From contig NZ_JANQDH010000039.1 of NCBI RefSeq assembly GCF_029891735.1, forward strand, positions 1 to 54,662: 54,662 nt of DNA. Direction: 5' to 3'. A program made the translations under genes and the position numbers. The notes beneath the pieces were generated by a model. The model saw nothing but the letters and a program-made list of their open reading frames with translations. It searched no databases and was not told the origin of the DNA. Below, one piece after another: positions 1 through 7,930 of this stretch; position 1 is the stretch's first letter, and each line of letters opens with the position of its first letter. Source of the stretch: Chrysosporum bergii ANA360D. Lineage in GTDB: Bacteria; Cyanobacteriota; Cyanobacteriia; Cyanobacteriales; Nostocaceae.

Positions 1-140
1 CATTTTTTTGTCACTTTTTACCGATTCTCAATTAATCGTAGTGATGTCTCACTGTGCGCGATCGCTCCCATGAATGCCGCTTGAGCAAATTCTTACACAG
101 CAAGCTTTTTGCCCCTTCCTCTCCGTCGAACTCACGTTAA
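1..140 (-). mobile_element. Probable IS terminus at the left edge
   Basis: Positions 122-140 are the exact reverse complement of a 19-nt sequence at 54522-54540 (TTAACGTGAGTTCGACGGA). At 54522-54540 that sequence lies just downstream of a transposase C-terminus. The simplest reading is that both are ends of the same IS family, with this copy extending off the left edge. Position 3 reads ATG on the minus strand, preceded by an A-rich stretch, and could be a transposase start, but only the start codon is visible. I see no gene in the rest of 1-321. Confidence 0.4.
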
Positions 141-321
141 ATTACTAGTTGTCATTGCTACTTGAACCGAAAACAGTAGGTAATTTAGCCGTTAATTAAC
201 CATAAACTCTCTCTTCACTAAATCTGCCAATTTTCATGGAGTTAGTGAATCCTGTGGGGATGACATTTTATTTGTAGCGTTACACTAAGAAAAGTAAATA
301 AATGTAAATAAATATTAAGTC

Positions 322-1272
322 GTGGAAAACATCACACTAGGACAAAATGGTCCGGCTGTTACACCCCTTTGTATTGGTACTTGGGCTTGGGGTGACAAAC
401 TGTTTTGGAATTATGGCGATGGCTATGGAGTAGAACAGTTAGAGGAAGCTTTTACAGCCGCATTAGAGGCTGGTATTACTTTTTTTGACACTGCGGAAAT
501 TTATGGTTTTGGGCTATCAGAAAAATTGTTAGCCAGATTCATGAAAAAAGCTGAAAAACCTGTACAAATGGCAACGAAGTTTGGCCCCTTACCTTGGCGA
601 TTTACAGGTGAATCCGTCTCCAATGCCTTAACTGAAAGTCTTAAACGCCTACAAATAGAGCAGATCGAACTATATCAAGTGCATTGGCCATTTGCCTTCT
701 TTTTAAGTCAAGAAACCTTGATGAATACCCTAGCAGATGAAGTAAAGCGGGGTAGAATTGCCGCGGTGGGTGTGAGTAATTATTCAGCCAGTCAAATGCG
801 AGACGCACAGCAAATATTAGCTGCCCGTGGAGTACCTTTAGCTGTGAACCAAGTGCGCTACTCTTTGCTAACCCGTCAAATTGAAAGTAATGGTATTTTG
901 GCTACAGCTCGTGATTTGGGTGTGACTATTTTAGCCTATAGTCCCTTGGCTCAGGGATTGCTGACAGGTAAGTATACACCTGATAGAATTGAAACTCCCA
1001 GGGGTGCGAGGAAAATAGACCCGCGATTTAGTCAAGAGGGGTTACAAAAAATTGCCCCAGTAATTTCCTTACTGCATACTCTGGGAGAAAAGTACCATCG
1101 CACTCCTGCCCAAGTAGCCCTTAATTGGTTAATTGCTCAAAAAAATGTGATTCCCATTGCTGGGGTAAAAACTGCTGAACAAGTCAAACAAAATGCTGGG
1201 GCTTTGGGCTGGAGATTAAGCACCGAGGACAGGGCGCAACTAGAAGAAATCAGTCGTCCTTGGTTGAAATAA
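322..1272 (+). CDS. Aldo/keto reductase
   Basis: A 316-residue cytosolic NADPH-dependent oxidoreductase of the aldo/keto reductase superfamily, the usual length for a single TIM barrel. The catalytic tetrad is visible in order: Asp and Tyr in FFDTAEIYG (about residues 54-62), Lys in MATKFGP (about 86) and His in QVHWPF (about 120). The C-terminal LAYSPLAQGLLTGKY and IPIAGVKTAEQ segments are the NADP-binding part. The start is GTG at 322 with only a weak Shine-Dalgarno sequence. It converges on crhR, whose stop lies 23 bp away. The physiological substrate cannot be predicted from sequence. Confidence 0.9.
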   Translation: MENITLGQNGPAVTPLCIGTWAWGDKLFWNYGDGYGVEQLEEAFTAALEAGITFFDTAEIYGFGLSEKLLARFMKKAEKPVQMATKFGPLPWRFTGESVSNALTESLKRLQIEQIELYQVHWPFAFFLSQETLMNTLADEVKRGRIAAVGVSNYSASQMRDAQQILAARGVPLAVNQVRYSLLTRQIESNGILATARDLGVTILAYSPLAQGLLTGKYTPDRIETPRGARKIDPRFSQEGLQKIAPVISLLHTLGEKYHRTPAQVALNWLIAQKNVIPIAGVKTAEQVKQNAGALGWRLSTEDRAQLEEISRPWLK

Positions 1273-1295
1273 CTAATGAATACTGAGTGATAACT

Positions 1296-2825
1296 TTATT
1301 CTCTAGCTGCATTTGAACCTAGCTTTTGATTGGTGGATGACATAGAAGCGTCGCGGCGAGTCCGCAGCTTGGGCTTAGGAGTAACTCGTCTGCCTTCGTC
1401 TTCACTATTGTTATCTGAGGCGTTCCAAGAGGAACGTTTTCTGTCGCCAGAAGACTCGCCACCACGGCGCTTGGTCAACTTGGGTTTGGGGCAGGGGGCA
1501 TCTTCTTCCGGATCTACGCCTGTTTGCAACCAAGCAGGGCGAGTTTGGTCATAGGCCATTTGTAGTGCAGCTGCGGCGATCGCATGAGCATCATATTCTC
1601 CGATTAGTTCGCTGACTATGGGGAGGAATGAAGCTAGGCGTTCGCCTGTTAGGGTTTCTTTGACCTTACTTTGCAATTTTTGGATGTGTCGCGCTTCGAT
1701 TTGCGCTCGTGTGGGAATAGAAAGCAATTGCCAAGTTTGGCGGTTGTGGCGCTCAAATGCCTGTTGTTTGCGGCGCTCGAAGGGTTGTACTAAAGAAATT
1801 GCTGTACCTTCTTTACCGGCACGACCAGTGCGGCCAATGCGGTGAACATAGGTTTCCGGGCTATCTGGCAGGTCGTAGTTAATCACATGGGAAAGTAGGT
1901 CCACATCCAGCCCCCGTGCTGCTATATCAGTAGCCACTACCCAGCGCACCTGACGATTACGGAATCTGGTCAATAGTCGTTCCCGTGCTTGTTGGGACAA
2001 GTCGCCGTGGTACTCATCAACACTGTGACCTGCTGCTTGCAGTAGATTGGTGAGTTCTGCTGCTGTACGTCTGGTACGCACAAAAATTAAAGCGGTTTCT
2101 GGATCTTCCATTTCCAGAATTGGCTGTAGTGCTTTAGCTTTTGTCCAGTGACGGGGGATGAGATAGGCTACTTGATTGATTTTGTTGGGTGTGGCCTTTG
2201 GCTGTTCTACAGTGACTGTGGCTGGATTTCGCAAGAATTTGTTAACAATCATGCGAATGGATGGTGGCATTGTTGCCGAGAATAAAGCTGTTTGGCGCTC
2301 TTGGGGGGCTTGAGATAAGATTTTGATCACATCATCAATAAAGCCCATGCTCAACATTTCGTCAGCTTCATCCAAGACAAACCACTTCACTTGATCGAGT
2401 TTTAGACAACCCCGGTCTAGTAAATCGATCATTCGTCCTGGCGTACCTACTACCATGTGAACACCGCGTTTGAGTTGCATCATTTGGCGTTCAATTGATT
2501 GACCGCCATAAATTGCCAGAATTCGCAATCCTTCGTTGCCCGCAAATTGGCTGATGGCATCATGAACTTGAATTGCTAACTCACGGGTTGGAGCTAATAC
2601 CATTGCTTGTACAGCTTTTTGGTTAATATCCAACTGCTCTATAATTGGCAAGGAAAATGCTGCTGTTTTGCCCGTGCCGGTTTGAGATTGACCCACCACA
2701 TCCCTACCTGCTAACAGTTGGGGAATGGCTTGAGCCTGAATATTGGTAGGTGTGGTAAAACCAATTTTTTCGAGTTGCTCAACACGTTTTTGTGAAATAC
2801 CTAATTCTTGAAAGGAAAGAGTCAT
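1296..2825 (-). CDS. crhR: DEAD-box RNA helicase CrhR-type
   Basis: A 509-residue ATP-dependent RNA helicase of the cyanobacterial CrhR/CrhB type, implicated in cold and redox stress RNA remodelling. All core motifs are present: Q-motif near F/GFTTPTNIQ, SQTGTGKT (Walker A), PTREL, TPGR, DEAD, SAT, the ATDIAARGLDV block and HRIGRTGRAG. They are followed by a basic C-terminal tail rich in Arg, Ser and Lys. An upstream TTG would add 25 residues. I chose the ATG at 2825 because GGAGAA lies 6 nt upstream of it and the family begins with MTLSFQELG. rimO is immediately upstream on the same strand, matching the conserved cyanobacterial rimO-crhR dicistron. Confidence 0.88.
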   Translation of the reverse strand: MTLSFQELGISQKRVEQLEKIGFTTPTNIQAQAIPQLLAGRDVVGQSQTGTGKTAAFSLPIIEQLDINQKAVQAMVLAPTRELAIQVHDAISQFAGNEGLRILAIYGGQSIERQMMQLKRGVHMVVGTPGRMIDLLDRGCLKLDQVKWFVLDEADEMLSMGFIDDVIKILSQAPQERQTALFSATMPPSIRMIVNKFLRNPATVTVEQPKATPNKINQVAYLIPRHWTKAKALQPILEMEDPETALIFVRTRRTAAELTNLLQAAGHSVDEYHGDLSQQARERLLTRFRNRQVRWVVATDIAARGLDVDLLSHVINYDLPDSPETYVHRIGRTGRAGKEGTAISLVQPFERRKQQAFERHNRQTWQLLSIPTRAQIEARHIQKLQSKVKETLTGERLASFLPIVSELIGEYDAHAIAAAALQMAYDQTRPAWLQTGVDPEEDAPCPKPKLTKRRGGESSGDRKRSSWNASDNNSEDEGRRVTPKPKLRTRRDASMSSTNQKLGSNAARE

Positions 2826-3061
2826 TAATTCTCCTAGATTTTGTTTTTTGGTTTTAGATTTGTCAATCTGACGGCAGTGGCTGATCAACAACATCTGCAT
2901 TCAGTGGTCAGATTTATCACTATTTGGTGGAACCCTCATCTAAGTAAGGACTCCACGGGGAAAGAGGGTCAGTGATGCCTAAAGGGCTGAATATGACTTC
3001 TCTGGTGGTGGAGACACTGCTTTATCCAGGCATACGCAGTGCTTGATCCACCCTGATGCTT
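2826..3061 (-). promoter_or_regulatory. rimO-crhR intergenic leader
   Basis: About 236 nt separate the rimO stop from the crhR start and contain no gene. In Synechocystis the rimO-crhR transcript is processed between the two genes, and crhR has a long 5' leader involved in autoregulation. This gap has the right place and size for that, and contains potential complementary segments (for example GGTGGA and TCCACC copies). The regulatory role is inferred from family knowledge. The sequence shows only the spacing and some pairing potential. Confidence 0.4.
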
Positions 3062-4390
3062 TTACATTGGGTAACTATTGACAACGTGACCGTAGAGGTC
3101 GTATGTATCAGCATTGTGGATTGCCACAGGTACAATGGTTCCTAATTTTGCTTCCCCATCGACATATACCTGACCATCGACTTCTGGGGAAAACCTACCT
3201 GAGCGACCTATTAGCTTTCCACTTTCAGGGTGTTCTTGTTCAATCAGGATGTCAACAACTTTGCCGATTTCCTGTTGATTTTTTTTAGCTGCAATCGGTT
3301 CCTGCAGCGCCATTAATCTATGCCAGCGCTCATCCATTATTTCTTGGGGTATTGGATTGGCTAGTTTGTATGCCGGCGTTCCTTCTTCTGGTGAAAATTT
3401 GAATACACCAACATGGTCAAATTCATGCCGCTGGACGAATTCTAGTAGATGCTGAAAATGTTCTGGGGTTTCTCCAGGGAAACCAACTATAAATGTTGTC
3501 CTGAGTACGGCATTTGGCAGAGCTAGTTTGATGCGTTCAATAATCCCATCATTTACCCGTCCTTGCCAAGGACGATTCATGGACCGAAGAATATCTGGAT
3601 GAGAATGTTGCAGGGGCAAATCCAGATATGGTAAAACGTTGTGGGTTTCTTGGACTGCCTTTATTACATCTGGGGTCAGCCCGGTGGGATATGCGTAGTG
3701 CATTCTAATCCACCGTACATCTACCTTACCCAAAGCGCGCAGTAATTCGGCTAACTTTGGTTTACCATAGATATCTAACCCGTAATTGGTGGTGATTTGG
3801 GAAATTAAAATAATTTCCTGCACCCCTTGACTAGCTAACTGCTCGGCTTCAGCAACTATAGATTCAATAGTACGCGATCGCTGCTTTCCTCGCAGATGGG
3901 GAATAATACAAAATGCACAACTATAATCACATCCTTCTGCTATTCGCAGATAGGCCACGCCTTCGGTTGTAGTACGATAGCGGGGTGTAGTCTCGTCGGC
4001 AATGTAGGTTGGTTCGGCACTAACCTCTTGTACCCGCTCCCCTTGTTCTACACGCTTGATGACATTAACAATTTTGTGATAATCTCCCGTCCCTACTAAT
4101 GCTACTGCCTCTGGCAACTCTTCCAGTAATTGTTCCTGGAAGTGCTGTGCCATACAGCCCGTGATCACGATTTTCTTGTTGGCTTCTGCCAGTTCCACTA
4201 AGGTTTTGACGGATTCCTCTCTTGCTGCTTCTATAAAACTACAAGTATTAACTATAACGTAATCTGCCAACTCTTCATTTGTATCTACGCCATAGCCTGC
4301 TTCTACGAGCAGTCCTAGCATATGTTCTGTATCAATTCGGTTTTTTTCGCAGCCCAAGTGCGAAATGGCAATTGTTGGCTTTTCACCCAT
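3062..4390 (-). CDS. rimO: Ribosomal protein S12 methylthiotransferase RimO
   Basis: A 442-residue radical-SAM methylthiotransferase that modifies an Asp of ribosomal protein S12 using two [4Fe-4S] clusters. The N-terminal UPF0004 domain starts [17 protein letters not shown] and carries the first cluster's cysteines. The radical SAM triad is in [17 protein letters not shown] (CX3CX2C), followed by the LDLPLQH and [10 protein letters not shown] segments, and the C-terminus is a TRAM domain. The reading frame extends 17 codons further upstream, but the ATG at 4390 ([10 protein letters not shown]) fits known RimO N-termini. It is the first gene of the rimO-crhR unit. Confidence 0.92.
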   Translation of the reverse strand: MGEKPTIAISHLGCEKNRIDTEHMLGLLVEAGYGVDTNEELADYVIVNTCSFIEAAREESVKTLVELAEANKKIVITGCMAQHFQEQLLEELPEAVALVGTGDYHKIVNVIKRVEQGERVQEVSAEPTYIADETTPRYRTTTEGVAYLRIAEGCDYSCAFCIIPHLRGKQRSRTIESIVAEAEQLASQGVQEIILISQITTNYGLDIYGKPKLAELLRALGKVDVRWIRMHYAYPTGLTPDVIKAVQETHNVLPYLDLPLQHSHPDILRSMNRPWQGRVNDGIIERIKLALPNAVLRTTFIVGFPGETPEHFQHLLEFVQRHEFDHVGVFKFSPEEGTPAYKLANPIPQEIMDERWHRLMALQEPIAAKKNQQEIGKVVDILIEQEHPESGKLIGRSGRFSPEVDGQVYVDGEAKLGTIVPVAIHNADTYDLYGHVVNSYPM

Positions 4391-4999
4391 ATTTTGAAAA
4401 CATTTGCTGTTTTTTTCTTTTTTTGGTAATTTGATATCCAACCAGCCCTATTTTAGCTGCTTGTGATAGACAACTTTACAAACTTTAGACTAGAATAGCA
4501 GGCTTTAACTGACAGCTACTACCTAAAGTTACATGACATGGATATTTTCCTGCCATGTTATGATATTTTTACTATTTAGTCTATTTCCCGGGGCAAGTGG
4601 AGTGTCTTTGAGTATAATTGACACTTTTATTTTTTTCACAAATTCTCTGTTGGTATTTTTCATTACCGCAGCGTGTGTTGTTGATTTACCCATCGGGAAG
4701 CTGCCCAAAGGGCTTGTTGTGAGAAGTCGCTGCCCTCTGGGAAATCGCGCTCTCTGCGTAATTTTTTTCGCATGAGTACGAAAACACGCCGAATAAAGCG
4801 CTTACTCTACCGTTATACTTAGGACTTGCCAACGATCATGCGCCGAAGACCAGCCCCAAGTGTGGGAAGTTACCTCGCTTCTTTTGCGTAGCAAACTCCT
4901 CTTCTAGCCTGGTTTGATCTTAACATATCTTAGGATAGGTTTTACAATATTTTCCATCCTAGGGAAGAAGAAATTAGCTAGTTAATCATATGCTAACGT
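4391..4999. other. Intergenic region, no supported gene
   Basis: About 600 bp between rimO and the IS607 fragment. One hydrophobic 80-codon frame (4533-4775) has no recognisable family and ends in repeat-like sequence, so I do not call it. The stretch around 4690-4760 contains short inverted repeats. The rimO promoter must lie within its left part. Nothing else could be identified. Confidence 0.5.
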
Positions 5000-5332
5000 G
5001 TGTTAACTAATGCTATACTTTACCTATGGCAGAATTACATACCACTCAGAAAAGCGGTCGAATTTCTGGGGTTGCACCCTAATGCCTTGAGGAGATATGC
5101 AGATGAAGGAAAAATCAAAAGCATTAAAAACCCGGCAGGGCAAAGATTGTACAATCTTGAATCATACATCAGACGTGATTCAACTAGGACTACCACTATT
5201 TGCTACTGTCAATTCAGTTCCTCAAAACAGCGACATGATCTCGACAGACAAACCGCTGATATGCAATCCCTCTACCCGGGCGCAGAAATTATCAAAGATA
5301 CTGGATCGGGACTCAACTTCAAAAGAATTTGA
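5000..5332 (+). pseudogene. IS607-type serine recombinase TnpA fragment
   Basis: Remnant of the small serine recombinase TnpA of IS607-family elements. The MerR-like N-terminal DNA-binding domain is readable (YIPLRKAVEFLGLHPNAL, then GKIKSIKNPAGQRLY). It is followed by the start of the resolvase domain, CYCQFSSSKQRHDLDRQ, where intact relatives have YCRVSS; the Arg before the catalytic Ser region is replaced by Gln. The frame stops after GSGLNFKRI, losing roughly the last half of the catalytic domain. No convincing start codon lies at the expected position before YIPLRK. No tnpB follows. Confidence 0.75.
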
Positions 5333-5442
5333 AATTGAAAATCAAAAAATTCAGAGAAATCCAAAATCCACAATTGGCACAGTCAAACAAGTTCTGGACT
5401 CTCGACTGGTGAACACTAGACCCCGCAAAACGGATTAATAAC

Positions 5443-6291
5443 GTGGACTTATATCAGCTATTTAAAACTCGAACACCGATTATTGGCGTGGTTCACCTAC
5501 TTCCACTGCCCACCTCGCCCCGTTGGGGAGGCAATCTCAAAGCAGTAATTCACCGTGCGGAACAAGAAGCAGCAGCCCTAGCCAGTGGCGGAGTAAACGG
5601 TATTATTGTGGAAAACTTTTTTGACGCGCCATTTGTAAAAAACCAAGTAGATCCCGCAGTGGTGAGTGCCATGACTGTGGTGGTACAAAGAATTCAAAAT
5701 TTGGTGCCATTGCCCATAGGTTTGAATGTTTTGCGAAACGACAGCAAAAGTGCAATGGCCATTGCCTACAGCACAGGAGCAGAATTCATTCGCGTTAATG
5801 TTTTGACAGGAGTGATGGCCACAGACCAAGGATTAATTGAAGGAGAAGCCCATCAATTACTCCGTTATCGGCGAGAATTGGGCTGCGATGTCAAAATTAT
5901 GGCTGATGTGTTGGTGAAACACGCTCGTCCGTTGAGTGCCCCAAATCTCACAGTTGCTGTCAAAGACACAATTGAAAGAGGTTTAGCAGATGCCATAATT
6001 TTGTCTGGCTGGGCTACCGGCAGCCCACCTAACCAAGAAGACCTGGAATTAGCTTCTGGTGCGGCTAATGGCACTCCAGTTTTTATTGGTAGTGGGGCTA
6101 ATTGGGAAAATATTTCTACACTAATGGAAGCAGCAAATGGTGTAATTGTTTCTAGTTCACTCAAGCGCCACGGTCGAATAGAGCAACCAATTGACCCGAT
6201 TCGCGTCAGTCAATTTGTGGAAGCTGCTCGTAGTGGTGAAAATCCTCCAGGTGATATTCAATCTATTTCTGTTGACACTCCCCACGCCTAA
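5443..6291 (+). CDS. btpA: Photosystem I biogenesis protein BtpA
   Basis: A 282-residue TIM-barrel protein of the BtpA family. In Synechocystis, BtpA is an extrinsic thylakoid protein needed for stable accumulation of photosystem I reaction-centre proteins. The family opening TPIIGVVHLLPLP is intact, as are GVNGIIVENFFDAPF, ADVLVKHA and the C-terminal GSGANWENI. The start is GTG at 5443. The last codons (VDTPHA, stop) are written by the IS200/IS605-like terminal sequence beginning at 6274, so the natural C-terminus has been replaced by element sequence. The protein is otherwise full length. Confidence 0.9.
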   Translation: MDLYQLFKTRTPIIGVVHLLPLPTSPRWGGNLKAVIHRAEQEAAALASGGVNGIIVENFFDAPFVKNQVDPAVVSAMTVVVQRIQNLVPLPIGLNVLRNDSKSAMAIAYSTGAEFIRVNVLTGVMATDQGLIEGEAHQLLRYRRELGCDVKIMADVLVKHARPLSAPNLTVAVKDTIERGLADAIILSGWATGSPPNQEDLELASGAANGTPVFIGSGANWENISTLMEAANGVIVSSSLKRHGRIEQPIDPIRVSQFVEAARSGENPPGDIQSISVDTPHA

Positions 6292-6400
6292 AGGCGGGTG
6301 ATTCCAGCGTCACTGACGTTCCTTCTTAGGGTTAGCTAGGCAGCCGACTACTCTTGTAGTATAACACAATAAAAAGCCGTCCTTCTAGGACGGGCTTCTC
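6274..6400 (-). repeat. TnpB-element right-end / omegaRNA-like relic
   Basis: It begins GACACTCCCCACGCC, folds as a short GC hairpin, then reads GATTCCAGCG and CACTGACGTTCC. That is the reverse complement of the conserved 3' end of TnpB guide RNA (omegaRNA) scaffolds in cyanobacterial IS200/IS605/IS607-type elements. It ends near 6372-6400 with a second hairpin (GCCGTCC/GGACGGG). Similar copies lie at 7506 and 19590. No TnpB gene is present, so this is an orphan end. On the minus strand the second hairpin is followed by T-rich sequence and could terminate transcription. Confidence 0.55.
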
Positions 6401-6444
6401 ATCCCATTCTTTTGGTCAAAAGCAAAACCAATACACTACTACCT

Positions 6445-7443
6445 ATGATTCGCCGCCGTTCTACTCCTTGGATTCATAAATGGTCCCGTCCATTGTTAGC
6501 CGCGATCGCCGGACTTGGTGCTTTGACAACAGGTTATATCACCATCAAAAAGTTAACAGGAGGTACTGCCGCTTGTGTGGCGGAAGCCGGAGCTAAAGGC
6601 TGTGATGATGTACTTTCCAGTCCTTGGGCAACCATACCAATTTTTGGCGGTCAGCCGTTAGCTTTATTTGGTTTTTTGGCTTATGTGACTATGGTGATTT
6701 TGGCTGTTGCTCCTTTGCTATGGAAACCAAGTGATAAAAATAGCCTTAAACAACTAGAAAACTTGACTTCGTGGTTGCTGTTGATAGGAGCGATCGCTAT
6801 GTCGGTGTTCAGTGGCTATTTAATGTATGTGTTGGCATTCCAAATCCAAGCGGTCTGTTATTACTGTATTGCTTCCGCCCTCTTCTCTGTTAGCCTTTTA
6901 GTGTTGACCATTATGGGTCGTGTGTGGGAAGACATTGGGCAAATTTTCTTCACCGCTATTATTGTGGGGATGGTCACTCTGATTGGTACTTTAGGTGTCT
7001 ATGCTGGGGTAAATTCATCAGGTGTGACCTCAAACTCTACCCTTGGAGAACCTCAAAAAATTAACTTTGTTCCCAAAGAACAACCTAACCCTGCTTTTGG
7101 TTGGACAATTACCACTAATTCTGGTGAGGCAGAAATTGAATTAGCACGCCATCTGGCTACCACAGACGCTAAGGAATATGTTGCCTATTGGTGTCCTCAT
7201 TGCCACGAACAAAAACTACTCTTTGGTAAAGAAGCTTACCAGATTCTTCAAGATAATCAGATTACGGTGGAGTGTGCTAGTGATAGCCCCAAAGGTCAAC
7301 CAGAAGTTTGTCAAGCCGCTAAGATTACCGGCTTCCCCACTTGGATTATTAATGGTAAAGCCTATAGCGGAGTGCAAAACCTGGACGAACTGGCAAAAAT
7401 ATCTGGTTATACAGGTTCCAGAAACTTTAAGTATTTCAGATAA
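6445..7443 (+). CDS. VKOR-thioredoxin fusion, disulfide-forming
   Basis: A 332-residue membrane protein of the bacterial vitamin K epoxide reductase homologue family fused to a thioredoxin-like domain. It oxidises periplasmic or lumenal thiols using quinone. The VKOR part has the paired loop cysteines in TAACVAEAGAKGCDDVLSS, about four to five transmembrane helices, and the quinone-proximal CYYC motif (AVCYYCIASALF). The C-terminal domain has YWCPHCHEQK, a thioredoxin CPHC active site. A TTG at 6412 would add 11 residues. I prefer the ATG at 6445, where family proteins begin (MIRRRSTPW). Confidence 0.87.
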   Translation: MIRRRSTPWIHKWSRPLLAAIAGLGALTTGYITIKKLTGGTAACVAEAGAKGCDDVLSSPWATIPIFGGQPLALFGFLAYVTMVILAVAPLLWKPSDKNSLKQLENLTSWLLLIGAIAMSVFSGYLMYVLAFQIQAVCYYCIASALFSVSLLVLTIMGRVWEDIGQIFFTAIIVGMVTLIGTLGVYAGVNSSGVTSNSTLGEPQKINFVPKEQPNPAFGWTITTNSGEAEIELARHLATTDAKEYVAYWCPHCHEQKLLFGKEAYQILQDNQITVECASDSPKGQPEVCQAAKITGFPTWIINGKAYSGVQNLDELAKISGYTGSRNFKYFR

Positions 7444-7505
7444 TTAGAGAATAGGGAAAACTAAAAATTAGTCTTTGTATCCCGAAAATTCATAATAAAA
7501 CTATT

Positions 7506-7553
7506 GACACTCCCCCGCCTTTAGTCGGGGGATTCCAGCGCCACTGACGTTCC
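7506..7553 (-). repeat. TnpB-element terminal hairpin relic
   Basis: Sequence starting GACACTCCCCCGCC, with a perfect CCCCCG.../...CGGGGG hairpin, then GATTCCAGCG, a C and CACTGACGTTCC. It is nearly identical to the segment at 6274. It is a solo copy of the terminal omegaRNA-like motif with no adjacent TnpB. Confidence 0.55.
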
Positions 7554-7590
7554 TGATTACTTTGGCTGCATTCACATAGTATATCTAAGA

Positions 7591-7750
7591 ATGGCAACCA
7601 TGAAAGGACAAACAAGATTAAAAAATATACCAATGCTTGATGATCAAGTTAAAACCAAAAGAACCGTAGTTTTAACACCTAGGGCATGGCAGAATATTAG
7701 AGTTTATTAGTGCAAGCGAATTAGTTGAAGAATGGGGAAGGCGATTTTAA
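7591..7750 (+). pseudogene. Broken small gene, RHH-like
   Basis: Reading from the ATG at 7591 gives a 39-codon frame containing TRLKNIPMLDDQVKTKR and LTPRAWQNI, then a stop at 7708. Directly after it, in another frame, come SASELVEEWGRRF and a stop at 7748-7750. Together these look like the two halves of a small ribbon-helix-helix-like protein of about 55-60 residues (LTPxAWxNI...SASELxExWGR) from which the middle has been deleted. I recognise the pattern from small cyanobacterial proteins but cannot assign a function. Confidence 0.5.
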
Positions 7751-7859
7751 TCGCCAACGGCTAACCCCCATGTCTGAAGCCAGTAGCTCTGCTCGCCGTT
7801 GATATTTCGGTCAACTGGTTGATGCGCTGCGAAATTTTCTCCCAGTTGACTTTTTTTTT
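7740..7859 (+). ncRNA. Candidate structured RNA ending in a terminator
   Basis: Three consecutive pairings are visible. GGCGAT/ATCGCC is at 7740-7755. AACGGC (7756-7761) pairs with GCCGTT (7795-7800). A 9-bp stem, GTCAACTGG (7810-7818) with CCAGTTGAC (7842-7850), is followed by nine T residues. There is no coding frame across the interval. It could be a small RNA, the 3' end of the broken gene's transcript, or mobile-element guide-RNA debris. No promoter was identified. Confidence 0.35.
7810..7859 (+). terminator. Rho-independent terminator
   Basis: A perfect 9-bp stem (7810-7818 with 7842-7850), a 23-nt loop and a run of nine T. It would terminate rightward transcription upstream of the diguanylate cyclase gene, isolating it from VKOR-side transcription. 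Confidence 0.75.
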
Positions 7860-7930
7860 GCTAAAAACCAAAAAATCAATTTGTGAACTTATAGCTGTTT
7901 ATAATAAAATAGGCCGAAAAACCTTGAGGT

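Noticed and set aside
1330-1554. Plus-strand frame opposite the crhR C-terminal tail
   Set aside because: Antisense to the Arg/Ser-rich CrhR tail; low-complexity shadow.
4533-4775. 80-codon hydrophobic frame on the plus strand
   Set aside because: No recognisable family, poor start context, and the second half looks like repeat sequence.
5097-5438. 113-codon frame overlapping the IS607 fragment
   Set aside because: An out-of-frame shadow of the tnpA remnant and of non-coding sequence before btpA; no domain.
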